NCBI GenBank assembly: GCA_900541905.1
Contig: UQLQ01000018.1
Coordinates: 1-36,926 of the forward strand
Direction: 5' to 3'
Source: an uncultured Oscillospiraceae bacterium
Lineage (GTDB): Bacteria; Bacillota; Clostridia; Oscillospirales; Acutalibacteraceae
DNA: 36,926 bases
This document shows positions 22,678 to 32,372 of this stretch, in pieces (position 1 is the stretch's first letter; every line of letters starts with the position of its first letter). The notes beneath the pieces were generated by a model that was not told where the DNA came from, ran no database searches, and saw only the letters and a list, made by a program, of their open reading frames with translations. A program made the position numbers and the translations under genes.

Positions 22678-24084
22678 ATGGCAGATGAAAACAGAACGAT
22701 AAACGAACTATCCGCAGGAGCCGGAATGCTGGGATATCATAATGCATTACCGTTTAGCCCTGAAGCAGAACAATCTGTTTTGGGAGCAATTCTGCTGGAT
22801 TCCAGTTGTTTGGATCGTGTTGCTGAAATATTGCCAAGACCGGAGTATTTTCATCAAGTCAACAATAGCCTTATTTATGGTGCTATGCTTGAGATGTTTA
22901 CATTGGGACAGCCGGTGGATTTCATTACGGTTTTGGAAAAGCTGAAAGAGTCAAAATCGTTTGATGAAGCCAGCGGAAAAGCATATTTGGTCCAACTGGC
23001 GCAGTTGGTTCCCTCTATTTCCAATGTAGAAACTTATGCCAAAATTGTTCGGGACAAATATGATATTCGCAGTTTGATTTTAACAGCCAGAGAGATTTTG
23101 GAGGATGCATCCGACGGTTCTGCAGATGCATCTCAATTGTTAGATGCTGCGGAACAGAGAATCTTTGATATTCGTCGCGGAAAAAATATGCAGGGATTAC
23201 AGAGAGTCAATGAATTGGTAATCCAGACTTTTGACCGTTTGGACTTGTTAAACTCTCCCGAAAGTGATATGTATAAGGGCGTACCGACAGGCATCACAGA
23301 ATTGGACAATACGATTACAGGACTGAACCGTTCCGATTTAATTTTGCTTGCGGCACGTCCCGGTATGGGTAAAACCAGTTTTGCGCTGAATATTATGCGT
23401 CATGCTGCAGTTGTTGCAAAAAAACGTGTTGCGTTTTTTTCATTGGAAATGTCAAAGGAACAATTGGCATCCCGTTTGTTATCTACTGAGAGTATGGTAA
23501 GCAGCATAAAACTGAGAACAGGAAAGCTGGATGAAGGGGAATGGATGCGTTTGATTGAGGGAGGAGATATACTCTCCAAAACGCAAATGTACTTTGACGA
23601 CACTTCCCAAATCACAGTTCCTGAAATGAAGGCAAAACTGCGTCGTTTAAAAGATGTTGACCTTGTGATTATCGACTATTTGCAATTGATGTCAGGAAGT
23701 CGGAGAACAGATAACCGTGTACAGGAAATTTCGGAAATTACGAGAAATCTTAAAATCATGGCAAAAGAATTGATGGTTCCGGTCATCACGCTTTCTCAGT
23801 TGTCTCGTGACAGTGAAAAACGTACTACCAATGGGCACAGACCTGTTTTATCCGACCTCAGAGATTCCGGTTCTATTGAGCAGGATGCAGATATAGTACT
23901 GTTTTTGTACCGTGATGATTATTACAGCGGAGACCAAGCACCTAGCGAAGAAACAGATAAAAACCGTGGAGAATGTATCATCGCAAAGAACCGTCACGGC
24001 GAGACAAAAACAGTACCGCTTCATTGGCAAGGTGAATTCATGCGTTTTACTTCGCAGGAGGTTATTCGTCGTGAACCGTTCTAA
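22678..24084 (+). CDS. dnaB: Replicative DNA helicase DnaB
   Basis: 468 residues, no intein. The N-terminal collar domain (PFSPEAEQSVLGAILLD onward) is followed by the RecA-like ATPase with Walker A ARPGMGKTSFALN, Walker B DLVIIDYLQLMSG, the SQLSRDSEKR arginine region and DIVLFLYRDDYY. It unwinds DNA at the replication fork. ATG 22678 was chosen over a longer frame (to 22624) because AAGAGGTG lies just upstream and homologues start at this point. tilS begins inside the last 14 bases. Confidence 0.97.
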   Translation: MADENRTINELSAGAGMLGYHNALPFSPEAEQSVLGAILLDSSCLDRVAEILPRPEYFHQVNNSLIYGAMLEMFTLGQPVDFITVLEKLKESKSFDEASGKAYLVQLAQLVPSISNVETYAKIVRDKYDIRSLILTAREILEDASDGSADASQLLDAAEQRIFDIRRGKNMQGLQRVNELVIQTFDRLDLLNSPESDMYKGVPTGITELDNTITGLNRSDLILLAARPGMGKTSFALNIMRHAAVVAKKRVAFFSLEMSKEQLASRLLSTESMVSSIKLRTGKLDEGEWMRLIEGGDILSKTQMYFDDTSQITVPEMKAKLRRLKDVDLVIIDYLQLMSGSRRTDNRVQEISEITRNLKIMAKELMVPVITLSQLSRDSEKRTTNGHRPVLSDLRDSGSIEQDADIVLFLYRDDYYSGDQAPSEETDKNRGECIIAKNRHGETKTVPLHWQGEFMRFTSQEVIRREPF

Positions 24085-25456
24085 TTCTGTGAAACCTATC
24101 ATTTCAAAAGTAGAGCAGACATTACAGCAATATCAAATGCTTGTCGACGTAAAGCGAATTGTTGTTGGTTTTTCCGGCGGTGCAGATTCTATGATGCTGC
24201 TGCATTTGCTGTATCAAATGCAATTGCCAATTTTAGCTGCCCATGTACACCACGGTTTGCGAGGAGAAGAAGCGGACAGAGACGAAAAAGCGGTAGAAAT
24301 GTTTTGTGAAAAGTTTAAGATACCTTTGGAAATCCTGCATACAGATGTCCAAAAACGGGCAAACCAATTAGGGATTGGCGTAGAAGAATGTGGCAGAGAA
24401 GTACGCTATTCTTTTTTTCAGGAATTGGCAGGTACAAAAGGTGGAAAAATCGCCACAGCACATACGTTGTCCGATGTTTGTGAAACTGTTTTGCTGCATA
24501 TGACCAGAGGAACTGGTCTGAAAGGTTTATGCGGAATTCCTCCAATACGAAATAATATTATTCGTCCTCTCATTGGAATAACGCGTGATGAGGTCGAACA
24601 ATATTGTGAGTATTATCAATTGCCTTTTGTAAAAGACAGTACGAATTTTGAGAAACATTATACAAGAAATCGACTGCGTTTAGACGTGATTCCTATTTTA
24701 AAGCAAATCAATCCCATATTTGAAGAGGCAATTTTACACCTTACCCGGCAATGCAAAGATGATATGGATTATCTGGAACAGCAAGCTGCTTCTGCGCTTT
24801 CCAAGGCAGAAGTAAAAGATGGTTATTGCACGGATGCTTTTCTGCAAATGCCCAAAGCAATTCGCTCCAGGGCAATTTTCCAGGCACTAAAGCGAGTGAA
24901 GAACATTACGCCGTCCTACGTACAAATGGAACAGATTCACAAAGCGATTGAGATGAGAAACGGTTCTGTTACAGTAACAGGAATGGTGCAATTTTGTGTA
25001 GAAGGAAATTTTACTTTTTTGCGCGTGGGGAAAATAGATAAATACGAGTGGGAATTTCTAGCGAATTCGACTAAAATCACGTTAAAAGATGGCCGTAAAA
25101 TTCATTTAAATCATCAAATTGTAAATAATTATAAAAATGATATAAATTTTAAAAAAATGTTGTTTCATAATTCCGTTGATTATGGTACAATATCTGATAA
25201 CGCAACTTTTCGAAATCGCAGAGAGGGCGATTCTTTTCGTCCGGCAGGCCGAGGAGTTACGAAATCCTTAAAAAAGCTGTTTAATGAAGCCAAAATTCCA
25301 CCGTCCAAACGGGATGACATTGTCATTTTGGCAGACGGTGACCATATCTTGTGGATAGAAGGCTTTGGTCCATCGGAATTCGGATGCGTTACGCCAAATA
25401 CCAAAGAATTGATTTCTATTGACATTGAGGGAGCAAAGATTGAATCATCAAATTGA
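24071..25456 (+). CDS. tilS: tRNA(Ile)-lysidine synthase TilS
   Basis: 461 residues. The N-terminal PP-loop ATPase has VGFSGGADSMMLLH and HVHHGLRGEEADRDE, then the GTGLKGLCGIPP substrate region, with the TilS-type C-terminal domain ending near FGPSEFG. It changes cytidine 34 of the CAT-anticodon tRNA-Ile to lysidine so that it reads AUA. GTG 24071 is preceded by AGGAGG (24056-24061) and overlaps dnaB by 14 bases. The open frame reaching back to 23912 is only dnaB in another frame. A candidate substrate tRNA is at 13433-13509. Confidence 0.95.
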   Translation: MNRSNSVKPIISKVEQTLQQYQMLVDVKRIVVGFSGGADSMMLLHLLYQMQLPILAAHVHHGLRGEEADRDEKAVEMFCEKFKIPLEILHTDVQKRANQLGIGVEECGREVRYSFFQELAGTKGGKIATAHTLSDVCETVLLHMTRGTGLKGLCGIPPIRNNIIRPLIGITRDEVEQYCEYYQLPFVKDSTNFEKHYTRNRLRLDVIPILKQINPIFEEAILHLTRQCKDDMDYLEQQAASALSKAEVKDGYCTDAFLQMPKAIRSRAIFQALKRVKNITPSYVQMEQIHKAIEMRNGSVTVTGMVQFCVEGNFTFLRVGKIDKYEWEFLANSTKITLKDGRKIHLNHQIVNNYKNDINFKKMLFHNSVDYGTISDNATFRNRREGDSFRPAGRGVTKSLKKLFNEAKIPPSKRDDIVILADGDHILWIEGFGPSEFGCVTPNTKELISIDIEGAKIESSN

Positions 25457-26009
25457 AAAAGTGCTGTTTTCAGAATCTGAGATTGCATCCATGGTGCAAA
25501 AACTTGGTCAAGCAATCAGCCGCGATTATCACAATAAACGTTTGATTTTGGTTTCTTTAATGAAAGGTTCTTTGATTTTTACGGCTGATTTGATGAGACA
25601 AATTACGATTCCATGTCAATTGGAATGTATGACTGTCTCCAGTTACAAAGGAGTTCAATCTTCAGGAAAAATAACGGTTGTACAAGATGTATCCGCATCA
25701 TTGGAACATGCTGATGTTTTAGTGGTGGAAGATATGTTGGATACAGGTTTGACTTTACAGTACATACTCGGGCATTTAAAACAGAAACATGCTGAGAGTG
25801 TGCGCATTTGTACTTTATTTGATAAGCCTGAAGGACGAAAAGCATCTGTAAAAGCCGATTATGTCGGCGCCAAGGTGCCCAATGCATTTTTGGTTGGGTA
25901 CGGTTTGGATTATAATGAGTATTACAGAAATTTGCCCTATGTGGGTATATTATCTTCGGCGGTAATTGATAGAGACTGCCAACAAAATTCATCGCAATCT
26001 AAGGAGTGA
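25440..26009 (+). CDS. hpt: Hypoxanthine phosphoribosyltransferase
   Basis: 189 residues. The PRPP-binding motif is VLVVEDMLDTGLTL, with the early LVSLMKGSLIFTADL loop and the C-terminal VGYGLDYNEYYRNLPYVG, all typical of bacterial HPRT in purine salvage. The start is TTG 25440 with GAGGGAG about seven bases upstream; it overlaps tilS by 17 bases. The tilS-hpt-ftsH order is conserved across Bacillota and supports both identity and coupled translation. Confidence 0.96.
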   Translation: MNHQIEKVLFSESEIASMVQKLGQAISRDYHNKRLILVSLMKGSLIFTADLMRQITIPCQLECMTVSSYKGVQSSGKITVVQDVSASLEHADVLVVEDMLDTGLTLQYILGHLKQKHAESVRICTLFDKPEGRKASVKADYVGAKVPNAFLVGYGLDYNEYYRNLPYVGILSSAVIDRDCQQNSSQSKE

Positions 26010-26016
26010 ACTTTAT

Positions 26017-27936
26017 TTGGATAATAAGAAGACTTTAAGAAATCTTGCTATCTACTTGGGTATCCCGATTATTATCATTATCGTGGTAGCATCCATCTAC
26101 GGAGGTCGCCCAAGATCTACTGAAACCTATTCTCAAATTCTAACTTATTTTGAAGACGGAAACGTAAAAAAATATACCATGGATTTGGGAAGCGGAGAAA
26201 TGCAAATTACTTTGCGTGATGACACGACAAAGTCTTATACAGCACCAAGCGTATCATGGCTGTATGAGGATATTAAACCGTACGTGGATGCATATAACGC
26301 TCAGCACCCGGATGATCAAATTGAATTTGATTTGAAACGACCGGCCGAAACTTCTTGGATTATGAATTTCTTACCGACCATTCTGCTGTTTGTGGGCATG
26401 ATTGTGTTCTGGTGGTTCATCATGAAAAAGATGGGCGGCGGAATGGGAGCCGGCGGCGGCCAAATGAATTTTGGCAAAGCTAAAATTAAAAATATGAATG
26501 ACGAGAAGCGCAAGACAACCTTCCAGGATGTTGCAGGCGCTGATGAGGAAAAAGAGGAACTGGAAGAAATTGTTCAGTTCCTGAAAGATCCGAAACGTTA
26601 TAATGAGTTGGGCGCACGTATACCAAAGGGTGTATTGTTGGTAGGCCCTCCAGGTACTGGTAAAACATTGTTAGCCAGAGCAGTTGCGGGAGAAGCGGGC
26701 GTACCGTTCTTCTCCATGTCAGGTTCTGACTTTGTTGAAATGTTTGTTGGTGTTGGTGCTTCCCGTGTGCGTGATCTGTTTGATCAAGCGAAAAAGAACA
26801 GTCCTTGTATCATTTTCATTGATGAAATTGATGCTGTGGGACGTCAGCGCGGCGCAGGTTTAGGCGGAGGTCATGATGAACGTGAGCAAACTTTGAACCA
26901 ATTGCTTGTTGAAATGGATGGTTTTGGCGCCAATGAAGGCATTATTATGATTGCCGCTACCAACCGTCCTGACATTTTGGACCCTGCATTGATGCGTCCG
27001 GGCCGTTTTGACAGACAGGTTATGGTAGGCTATCCTGATGTAAAAGGCAGAGAAGCAATCTTGAAAGTTCATGCAAGAGGTAAGCCGCTTGCTCCGAATG
27101 TTGATTTGGCTACCATTGCAAAATCAACTGCAGGCTTCACAGGCGCTGACCTTGAAAACTTGCTGAATGAAGCTGCTTTGCTTGCCGCAAGAAAACATCT
27201 GAAAGCAATTACAATGGATGAAATAGAAGAAGCGACCATCAAAGTTGTTGTGGGTGCGGAAAAGAAGAGTCATGTTATGACAGACAAGGAGAAAACGTTA
27301 ACTGCATACCACGAAGCGGGTCATGCTATTGCGGCATACAGCTGTAAGACACAAGATCCGGTTCATCAAATTTCTATCATTCCGCGCGGCAGAGCAGGCG
27401 GTTATACCATGCAGCTGCCAAGTGAGGACCGTTCTTATAAATCACGTTCTGAAATGTTGGAAAGTTTGGTTGTTCTGTTGGGCGGACGTGTAGCGGAAGC
27501 TTTGGTTTTGGGAGATATTTCAACAGGCGCTTCCAATGACATTGAGCGTGCAACACAAACGGTTCGTGCTATGATTACCAAATACGGTATGACAGACGAG
27601 CTTGGTCCAATCACATATGGCTCTGATAACAGCGAACCATTTCTTGGAAGAGACATGGGTCATGTGCGTGATTACTCTGAAGAAACCGCTTCTGAAATTG
27701 ATGCAGTGTTGAGAAGGATGATTTCCAATGCATATCACCAAACAGAACAAGTGTTAAAAGATCATATGTCAAAGCTTCATGAAGTTGCAAAACAGCTGTT
27801 CCTAAATGAAAAAATGAGCGGCGAAGAATTTTATGCAATTATGGAAGGTCCTTCTCCTGCAGAAGTGCCTCAGGAAGCTGGTACAACAACAGAAAATTCC
27901 GTTTCTGAGAATACAGAAGAAAAAACGGAAGAATAA
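26017..27936 (+). CDS. ftsH: ATP-dependent zinc metalloprotease FtsH
   Basis: 639 residues. Two membrane helices (about 11-27 and 117-137) flank a short extracytoplasmic domain. The AAA module has Walker A GPPGTGKT (210-217), Walker B IIFIDEID and the second region of homology ending RPGRFDRQ. The protease domain has the zinc motif HEAGH and the later Asp-bearing GASNDIERAT. The tail is Glu/Thr-rich. It degrades misassembled membrane proteins and short-lived regulators. The TTG start at 26017 follows AAGGAG by ten bases; that ribosome binding site overlaps the hpt stop. A terminator follows, closing the gene block. Confidence 0.97.
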   Translation: MDNKKTLRNLAIYLGIPIIIIIVVASIYGGRPRSTETYSQILTYFEDGNVKKYTMDLGSGEMQITLRDDTTKSYTAPSVSWLYEDIKPYVDAYNAQHPDDQIEFDLKRPAETSWIMNFLPTILLFVGMIVFWWFIMKKMGGGMGAGGGQMNFGKAKIKNMNDEKRKTTFQDVAGADEEKEELEEIVQFLKDPKRYNELGARIPKGVLLVGPPGTGKTLLARAVAGEAGVPFFSMSGSDFVEMFVGVGASRVRDLFDQAKKNSPCIIFIDEIDAVGRQRGAGLGGGHDEREQTLNQLLVEMDGFGANEGIIMIAATNRPDILDPALMRPGRFDRQVMVGYPDVKGREAILKVHARGKPLAPNVDLATIAKSTAGFTGADLENLLNEAALLAARKHLKAITMDEIEEATIKVVVGAEKKSHVMTDKEKTLTAYHEAGHAIAAYSCKTQDPVHQISIIPRGRAGGYTMQLPSEDRSYKSRSEMLESLVVLLGGRVAEALVLGDISTGASNDIERATQTVRAMITKYGMTDELGPITYGSDNSEPFLGRDMGHVRDYSEETASEIDAVLRRMISNAYHQTEQVLKDHMSKLHEVAKQLFLNEKMSGEEFYAIMEGPSPAEVPQEAGTTTENSVSENTEEKTEE

Positions 27937-27941
27937 TATAA

Positions 27942-27971
27942 GAGAGATGCATTTGCATCTCTTCTTTTTTT
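27942..27971 (+). terminator. Terminator after ftsH
   Basis: AGAGATGC (27943-27950) pairs with GCATCTCT (27955-27962) around ATTT, followed by C and seven T residues. Confidence 0.88.
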
Positions 27972-28025
27972 GAAATTTTAATTGAAATTTGCTTTAAACT
28001 ATTCTTTGTGGTATTCTAGATACGC

Positions 28026-28054
28026 TTGACAAGATGTGGTACATGTGATACATA
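28026..28054 (+). promoter_or_regulatory. Putative promoter of the topoisomerase gene pair
   Basis: -35 TTGACA (28026-28031), a 17-bp spacer and a weak -10 TACATA (28049-28054). The spacer contains two near-identical 9-base units in tandem, ATGTGGTAC and ATGTGATAC (28033-28050), which could be a regulator site or chance. The start codon lies about 65 bases downstream. Confidence 0.5.
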
Positions 28055-28118
28055 TTTTTATATGTATATCGTAATACCAATGGAATAGAGATTATAAATT
28101 TAAGGGGATTATGTTTGA

Positions 28119-30098
28119 ATGAAAAAGCAAGCCGCATATGGAAATGAAAGTATTTCTTCCTTAAAAGGCGCAGACCGTGTTCGTAAACGTCCTGCTGTTA
28201 TATTTGGTTCCGACGGTATAGAAGGCTGTGAGCATTCTATATTTGAGATTCTGTCCAACTCCATTGATGAGGCAAGAGAGGGATACGGCAGCCGTATTAT
28301 TGTAACACGTTATGAAGACCAGTCTGTAGAGGTGGAGGACTTTGGACGTGGCATTCCTGTGGATTACAATACAAAAGAACAACGCTTTAACTGGGAGCTT
28401 TTGTTTTGTGAACTATATGCAGGCGGAAAATATAACAATGATGCGGACGAAAGCTACGAATATTCGCTTGGTTTAAATGGCTTGGGACTGTGTTCTACAC
28501 AATATGCGTCGGAATATATGGATGTAGATATCCGCAGGGACGGCGTTCAATATCTGCTTCACTTTGAAAAAGGTGAAAATGTAGGAGGATTAAAAAAAGA
28601 ATCTTACACAAAAAAAGATACAGGAACCCGCATTCGCTGGAAACCCGACTTGGAAGTCTTTACAGACATTCAAGTACCGGTAGAATATTTCTTGGATATC
28701 ATCAAACGCCAGGCGATTGTCAATGACGGCGTTACTTTTGTATTTCGCAATCAAGTAGGCAATCAGTTTGAAACGACAGAATTTTGTTATCAAAACGGTA
28801 TTGTAGACCATGTAAAAGAAATTGCAGGAGAAGATGCGCTTACCTCCGTACAGTTTTGGCAAACGGAACGCAAAGTACGAGATAGAGATGACAAAGATGA
28901 ATACCGTACAAAAATCAATGTAGCTTGTGCGTTTTCCAACAGAACAAAAGCGATTGAATATTATCATAATTCCAGCTGGCTGGAATATGGCGGTGCACCC
29001 GATAAAGCGGTTAGAAACGCATTTGTATATCAAATTGATGCGTATCTCAAACAGACCTCCAAATATAATAAAAATGAAAGCAAGATTACCTTTGCCGATG
29101 TAGAAGATTGTTTGATTTTGGTGATTTCTTCTTTTTCCAATCGTACCAGTTATGAAAACCAAACGAAAAAAGCAATTACCAATAAAGGAATCCAAGAGGC
29201 TATGACAGAGATGCTGCGTCATAATCTTGAAATTTACTTTTTGGAAAATCCGTTGGAAGCGGACAAAATTGCGGCACAGGTATTAATCAATAAACGCAGT
29301 CGTGAAGATGCGGAAAAGACACGTTTGAATCTAAAGAAAAAATTGACCAGCAATTTGGATATTACAAATCGTGTAGCAAAATTTGTAGACTGTCGAAGCA
29401 AAGATATCAACGAACGTGAAATCTTTATCGTAGAGGGAGACTCTGCTCTTGGTGCATGTAAACAGGCCAGAAATCCTGATTTTCAGGCAATTATGCCTAT
29501 TAGGGGAAAGATTTTAAACTGTTTGAAAGCAGATTACGATAAAATATTCAAAAGCGATATTATTACAGATTTGATGAAAGTTTTGGGATGCGGCGTGGAG
29601 GTCAAAAGCAAAGCAAATAAGAACTTATCCACATTTGATTTATCTGCACTGCGTTGGAACAAAGTCATCTTATGCACCGATGCCGATGTGGACGGATTCC
29701 AAATTCGGACCTTATTGCTTACCATGTTGTATCGTCTAACGCCTACCTTGATTGAGGAAGGTAAAGTATTTATCGCAGAATCACCGTTATTTGAAATAAC
29801 AACAAAAGACCAGACATATTTTGCTTATACGGAAGCGGAAAAAGAGACGTTTTTGAAACAGATAGAGGGTCAAAAATGTACCATACAGCGCTCCAAAGGT
29901 CTGGGTGAAAATGAGCCGGATATGATGAGCTTTACTACCATGAATCCTGAAACCCGTCGCTTAATCCAGGTTATGCCGGAAGATGCCGCAAGAACTTCCG
30001 AAATGTTTGACCTGCTGTTGGGAGATAATTTATCAGGAAGAAAAACGTACATTGCCGAAAACGGATATTTGTATATTGATTCTGCAGACGTAAGCTGA
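28119..30098 (+). CDS. parE: Type IIA topoisomerase B subunit (ParE/GyrB-like)
   Basis: 659 residues. The GHKL ATPase domain has EILSNSIDEAREGYG, DFGRGIPVDY and LGLNGLGLCSTQ. The transducer and TOPRIM domains follow, with IVEGDSALGACKQARN, MPIRGKILN and TDADVDGFQIRTLL, and a C-terminal QRSKGLGENEPDMM. Compared with classic GyrB/ParE the TOPRIM reads EGDSALGACKQ instead of EGDSAGGSAKQ, marking a divergent clostridial branch, and I cannot firmly say topoisomerase IV versus gyrase. The start is ATG 28119 with AAGGGGAT upstream. The A subunit follows 30 bases on, so the two are made together. Confidence 0.9.
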   Translation: MKKQAAYGNESISSLKGADRVRKRPAVIFGSDGIEGCEHSIFEILSNSIDEAREGYGSRIIVTRYEDQSVEVEDFGRGIPVDYNTKEQRFNWELLFCELYAGGKYNNDADESYEYSLGLNGLGLCSTQYASEYMDVDIRRDGVQYLLHFEKGENVGGLKKESYTKKDTGTRIRWKPDLEVFTDIQVPVEYFLDIIKRQAIVNDGVTFVFRNQVGNQFETTEFCYQNGIVDHVKEIAGEDALTSVQFWQTERKVRDRDDKDEYRTKINVACAFSNRTKAIEYYHNSSWLEYGGAPDKAVRNAFVYQIDAYLKQTSKYNKNESKITFADVEDCLILVISSFSNRTSYENQTKKAITNKGIQEAMTEMLRHNLEIYFLENPLEADKIAAQVLINKRSREDAEKTRLNLKKKLTSNLDITNRVAKFVDCRSKDINEREIFIVEGDSALGACKQARNPDFQAIMPIRGKILNCLKADYDKIFKSDIITDLMKVLGCGVEVKSKANKNLSTFDLSALRWNKVILCTDADVDGFQIRTLLLTMLYRLTPTLIEEGKVFIAESPLFEITTKDQTYFAYTEAEKETFLKQIEGQKCTIQRSKGLGENEPDMMSFTTMNPETRRLIQVMPEDAARTSEMFDLLLGDNLSGRKTYIAENGYLYIDSADVS

Positions 30099-30128
30099 TG
30101 CAGATGATAGGATTGGAGTGAATACACA

Positions 30129-32369
30129 ATGCCTCCAAGAAGGAGAAACACAGAATCTAAAAAGAAAACTACAAGCGTAAAAGGTGTCATTGAAGGTGCA
30201 GGAGAGGTAGTGGAACAACCTATCACCGATACTCTGGAAAAAAACTATATGCCATATGCCATGAGTGTCATTATGTCCCGTGCCATTCCGGAAATTGACG
30301 GATTTAAACCATCTCACCGTAAGTTGCTATACACCATGTATAAAATGGGGTTACTCGGTTCGGCAAGAACAAAATCAGCCAATATTGTGGGACAAACCAT
30401 GAAATTAAATCCTCATGGCGACTCTGCAATTTACGACACCATGGTACGCTTAAGCCGTGGATATGAAGCGTTATTGCATCCCTATATTGACTCAAAGGGT
30501 AACTTTGGTAAATATTATTCCCGCGACATGGCTTGGGCAGCTTCCCGTTATACAGAAGCCAGATTGGATGATATTTGTCAAGAGTTGTTCCGTGACATAG
30601 ATAAAGATACCGTTGATTTTGTAGACAACTATGACAATACCATGAAAGAGCCAACTTTGCTTCCGGCCAGTTATCCTTCCGTATTGGTAAACGCAAATAC
30701 GGGTATTGCCGTTGGCATGGCCAGCTCTATTTGTCCGTTTAACTTAGAAGAAGTTTGCCAAACTACCATTGCGTTCATGAAAGATGAAAATCATGATATT
30801 GCTTCTACATTGTTAGCACCTGATTTTCCGGGTGGAGGACAAATTGTATATGATAAACAAGCCATTGATACCATTTATCAAATGGGCCGCGGCGGTATCC
30901 GCGTTCGTTCCCGCTATTCCTACGATAAGTCTGCAAACTGTATTGATATTACACAAATTCCTCCTACCACTACTATTGAAGTCATTGTGGAAAAAGTAGT
31001 TGATTTGGTAAAACAGGGGAAACTAAAAGAAATTTCAGACATCAGAGACGAAACAGGTTTGGATGGCTTGAAAATTACCATTGATTTAAAACGTGGCGTG
31101 GACCCGGATAAATTGATGCAGCGTCTGTTTAAAATGACAACGCTGGAAGATACCTTTTCCTGTAACTTCAACGTCTTGGTAGCAGGAATGCCAAAGGTAA
31201 TGGGTATCAAAGAATTGTTGGAAGAATGGGTGGCTTTCCGTATTGAATGTGTACGCCGCAGAACACATTTCGATTTAAAGAAAAAGCAGGATAAACTGCA
31301 TTTGCTCAAAGGTCTGCAGGCAATTTTGCTTGACATTGATAAAGCTGTGAAAATTGTTCGTGAAACCGCGGAAGAATCAAATGTTGTTCCGAACCTGATG
31401 TCCGGCTTTGACATAGATGAAATTCAGGCAGAATATGTTGCCGAAATCAAACTGCGTCATTTGAACCGCGAATATATTTTAAAACGTACGGAAGAAATTG
31501 CGCAGTTAGAAAAAGATATTGCCGCGCTTCAAGATGTATTATCAAGCAAAACAAAGATAAAACAAATTATCATTTCAGAATTAAAAGACGTGGCAAAGAA
31601 ATATGCACAGCCGCGCCGCAGTATGTTGCTTTACGCCGATGAAATAGAAGAAGTGGATGTGGAAGAAGAAATACCGGATTATCCTGTACATTTATTCTTT
31701 ACACAAGAAGGTTATTTCAAGAAGATTACGCCTCAGTCTCTGCGTATGAGCGGAGAGCAAAAATTGAAAGAAGGCGATAAAATCACAGAGCAGATTGAAG
31801 CAACCAATAACACAGAATTATTATTTTTTACCAATCATGCTACTGTTTATAAGACGAGAGCAAGCGAGTTTTCAGATACAAAAGCCAGTGTTCTGGGAGA
31901 TTATGTAGCTGCAAAACTGGGAATGGAAGAAGGCGAAGCAGCAATTTACATGGCTGTTACCAAAGCGTATGACGGATTCATGATATTCATTTTTGAGAAC
32001 GGTAAAATAGCAAAAGTAGAAATGAATACGTATGCAACCAAAACCAATCGTAAAAAGCTTGTAGGCGCTTACAGTGACAAGTCTCCATTGTTTGCCATGT
32101 TTTATTGTAAACAGGAATGCGAAATTTTGTTTACTACCACGGAAGGTAGGATGCTGTTGGTGAATACTGCAGCGATTCAGTCTAAAACAACACGTTCTAC
32201 ACAAGGTGTGGCAGGCATTACGTTAAAACGCGGCAAGGTACTTGCAAAAGCGGTGGTGTATGAAGATGGCATGCTTTCCAATCCTGCACGTTACAGAAAA
32301 AATATTCCTGCAATCGGCGCATTGCCTACTGCACAGGAATATGAAGGGGAACAGCTGACTTTGAAATAA
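30129..32369 (+). CDS. parC: Type IIA topoisomerase A subunit (ParC/GyrA-like)
   Basis: 746 residues. The breakage-reunion domain has the catalytic tyrosine Y141 in AASRYTEARL and the quinolone-region sequence NPHGDSAIYDTMVRL with Ser and Asp at the usual positions. A coiled-coil segment (about 405-510) precedes a C-terminal beta-rich DNA-wrapping region. That region is shorter than a full GyrA propeller and lacks an obvious GyrA box (QRRGGKG), which leans toward ParC. The N-terminus is basic (PPRRRNTESKKK). The start is ATG behind GGAGTG. It pairs with the upstream B subunit. Confidence 0.9.
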   Translation: MPPRRRNTESKKKTTSVKGVIEGAGEVVEQPITDTLEKNYMPYAMSVIMSRAIPEIDGFKPSHRKLLYTMYKMGLLGSARTKSANIVGQTMKLNPHGDSAIYDTMVRLSRGYEALLHPYIDSKGNFGKYYSRDMAWAASRYTEARLDDICQELFRDIDKDTVDFVDNYDNTMKEPTLLPASYPSVLVNANTGIAVGMASSICPFNLEEVCQTTIAFMKDENHDIASTLLAPDFPGGGQIVYDKQAIDTIYQMGRGGIRVRSRYSYDKSANCIDITQIPPTTTIEVIVEKVVDLVKQGKLKEISDIRDETGLDGLKITIDLKRGVDPDKLMQRLFKMTTLEDTFSCNFNVLVAGMPKVMGIKELLEEWVAFRIECVRRRTHFDLKKKQDKLHLLKGLQAILLDIDKAVKIVRETAEESNVVPNLMSGFDIDEIQAEYVAEIKLRHLNREYILKRTEEIAQLEKDIAALQDVLSSKTKIKQIIISELKDVAKKYAQPRRSMLLYADEIEEVDVEEEIPDYPVHLFFTQEGYFKKITPQSLRMSGEQKLKEGDKITEQIEATNNTELLFFTNHATVYKTRASEFSDTKASVLGDYVAAKLGMEEGEAAIYMAVTKAYDGFMIFIFENGKIAKVEMNTYATKTNRKKLVGAYSDKSPLFAMFYCKQECEILFTTTEGRMLLVNTAAIQSKTTRSTQGVAGITLKRGKVLAKAVVYEDGMLSNPARYRKNIPAIGALPTAQEYEGEQLTLK

Positions 32370-32372
32370 AAA

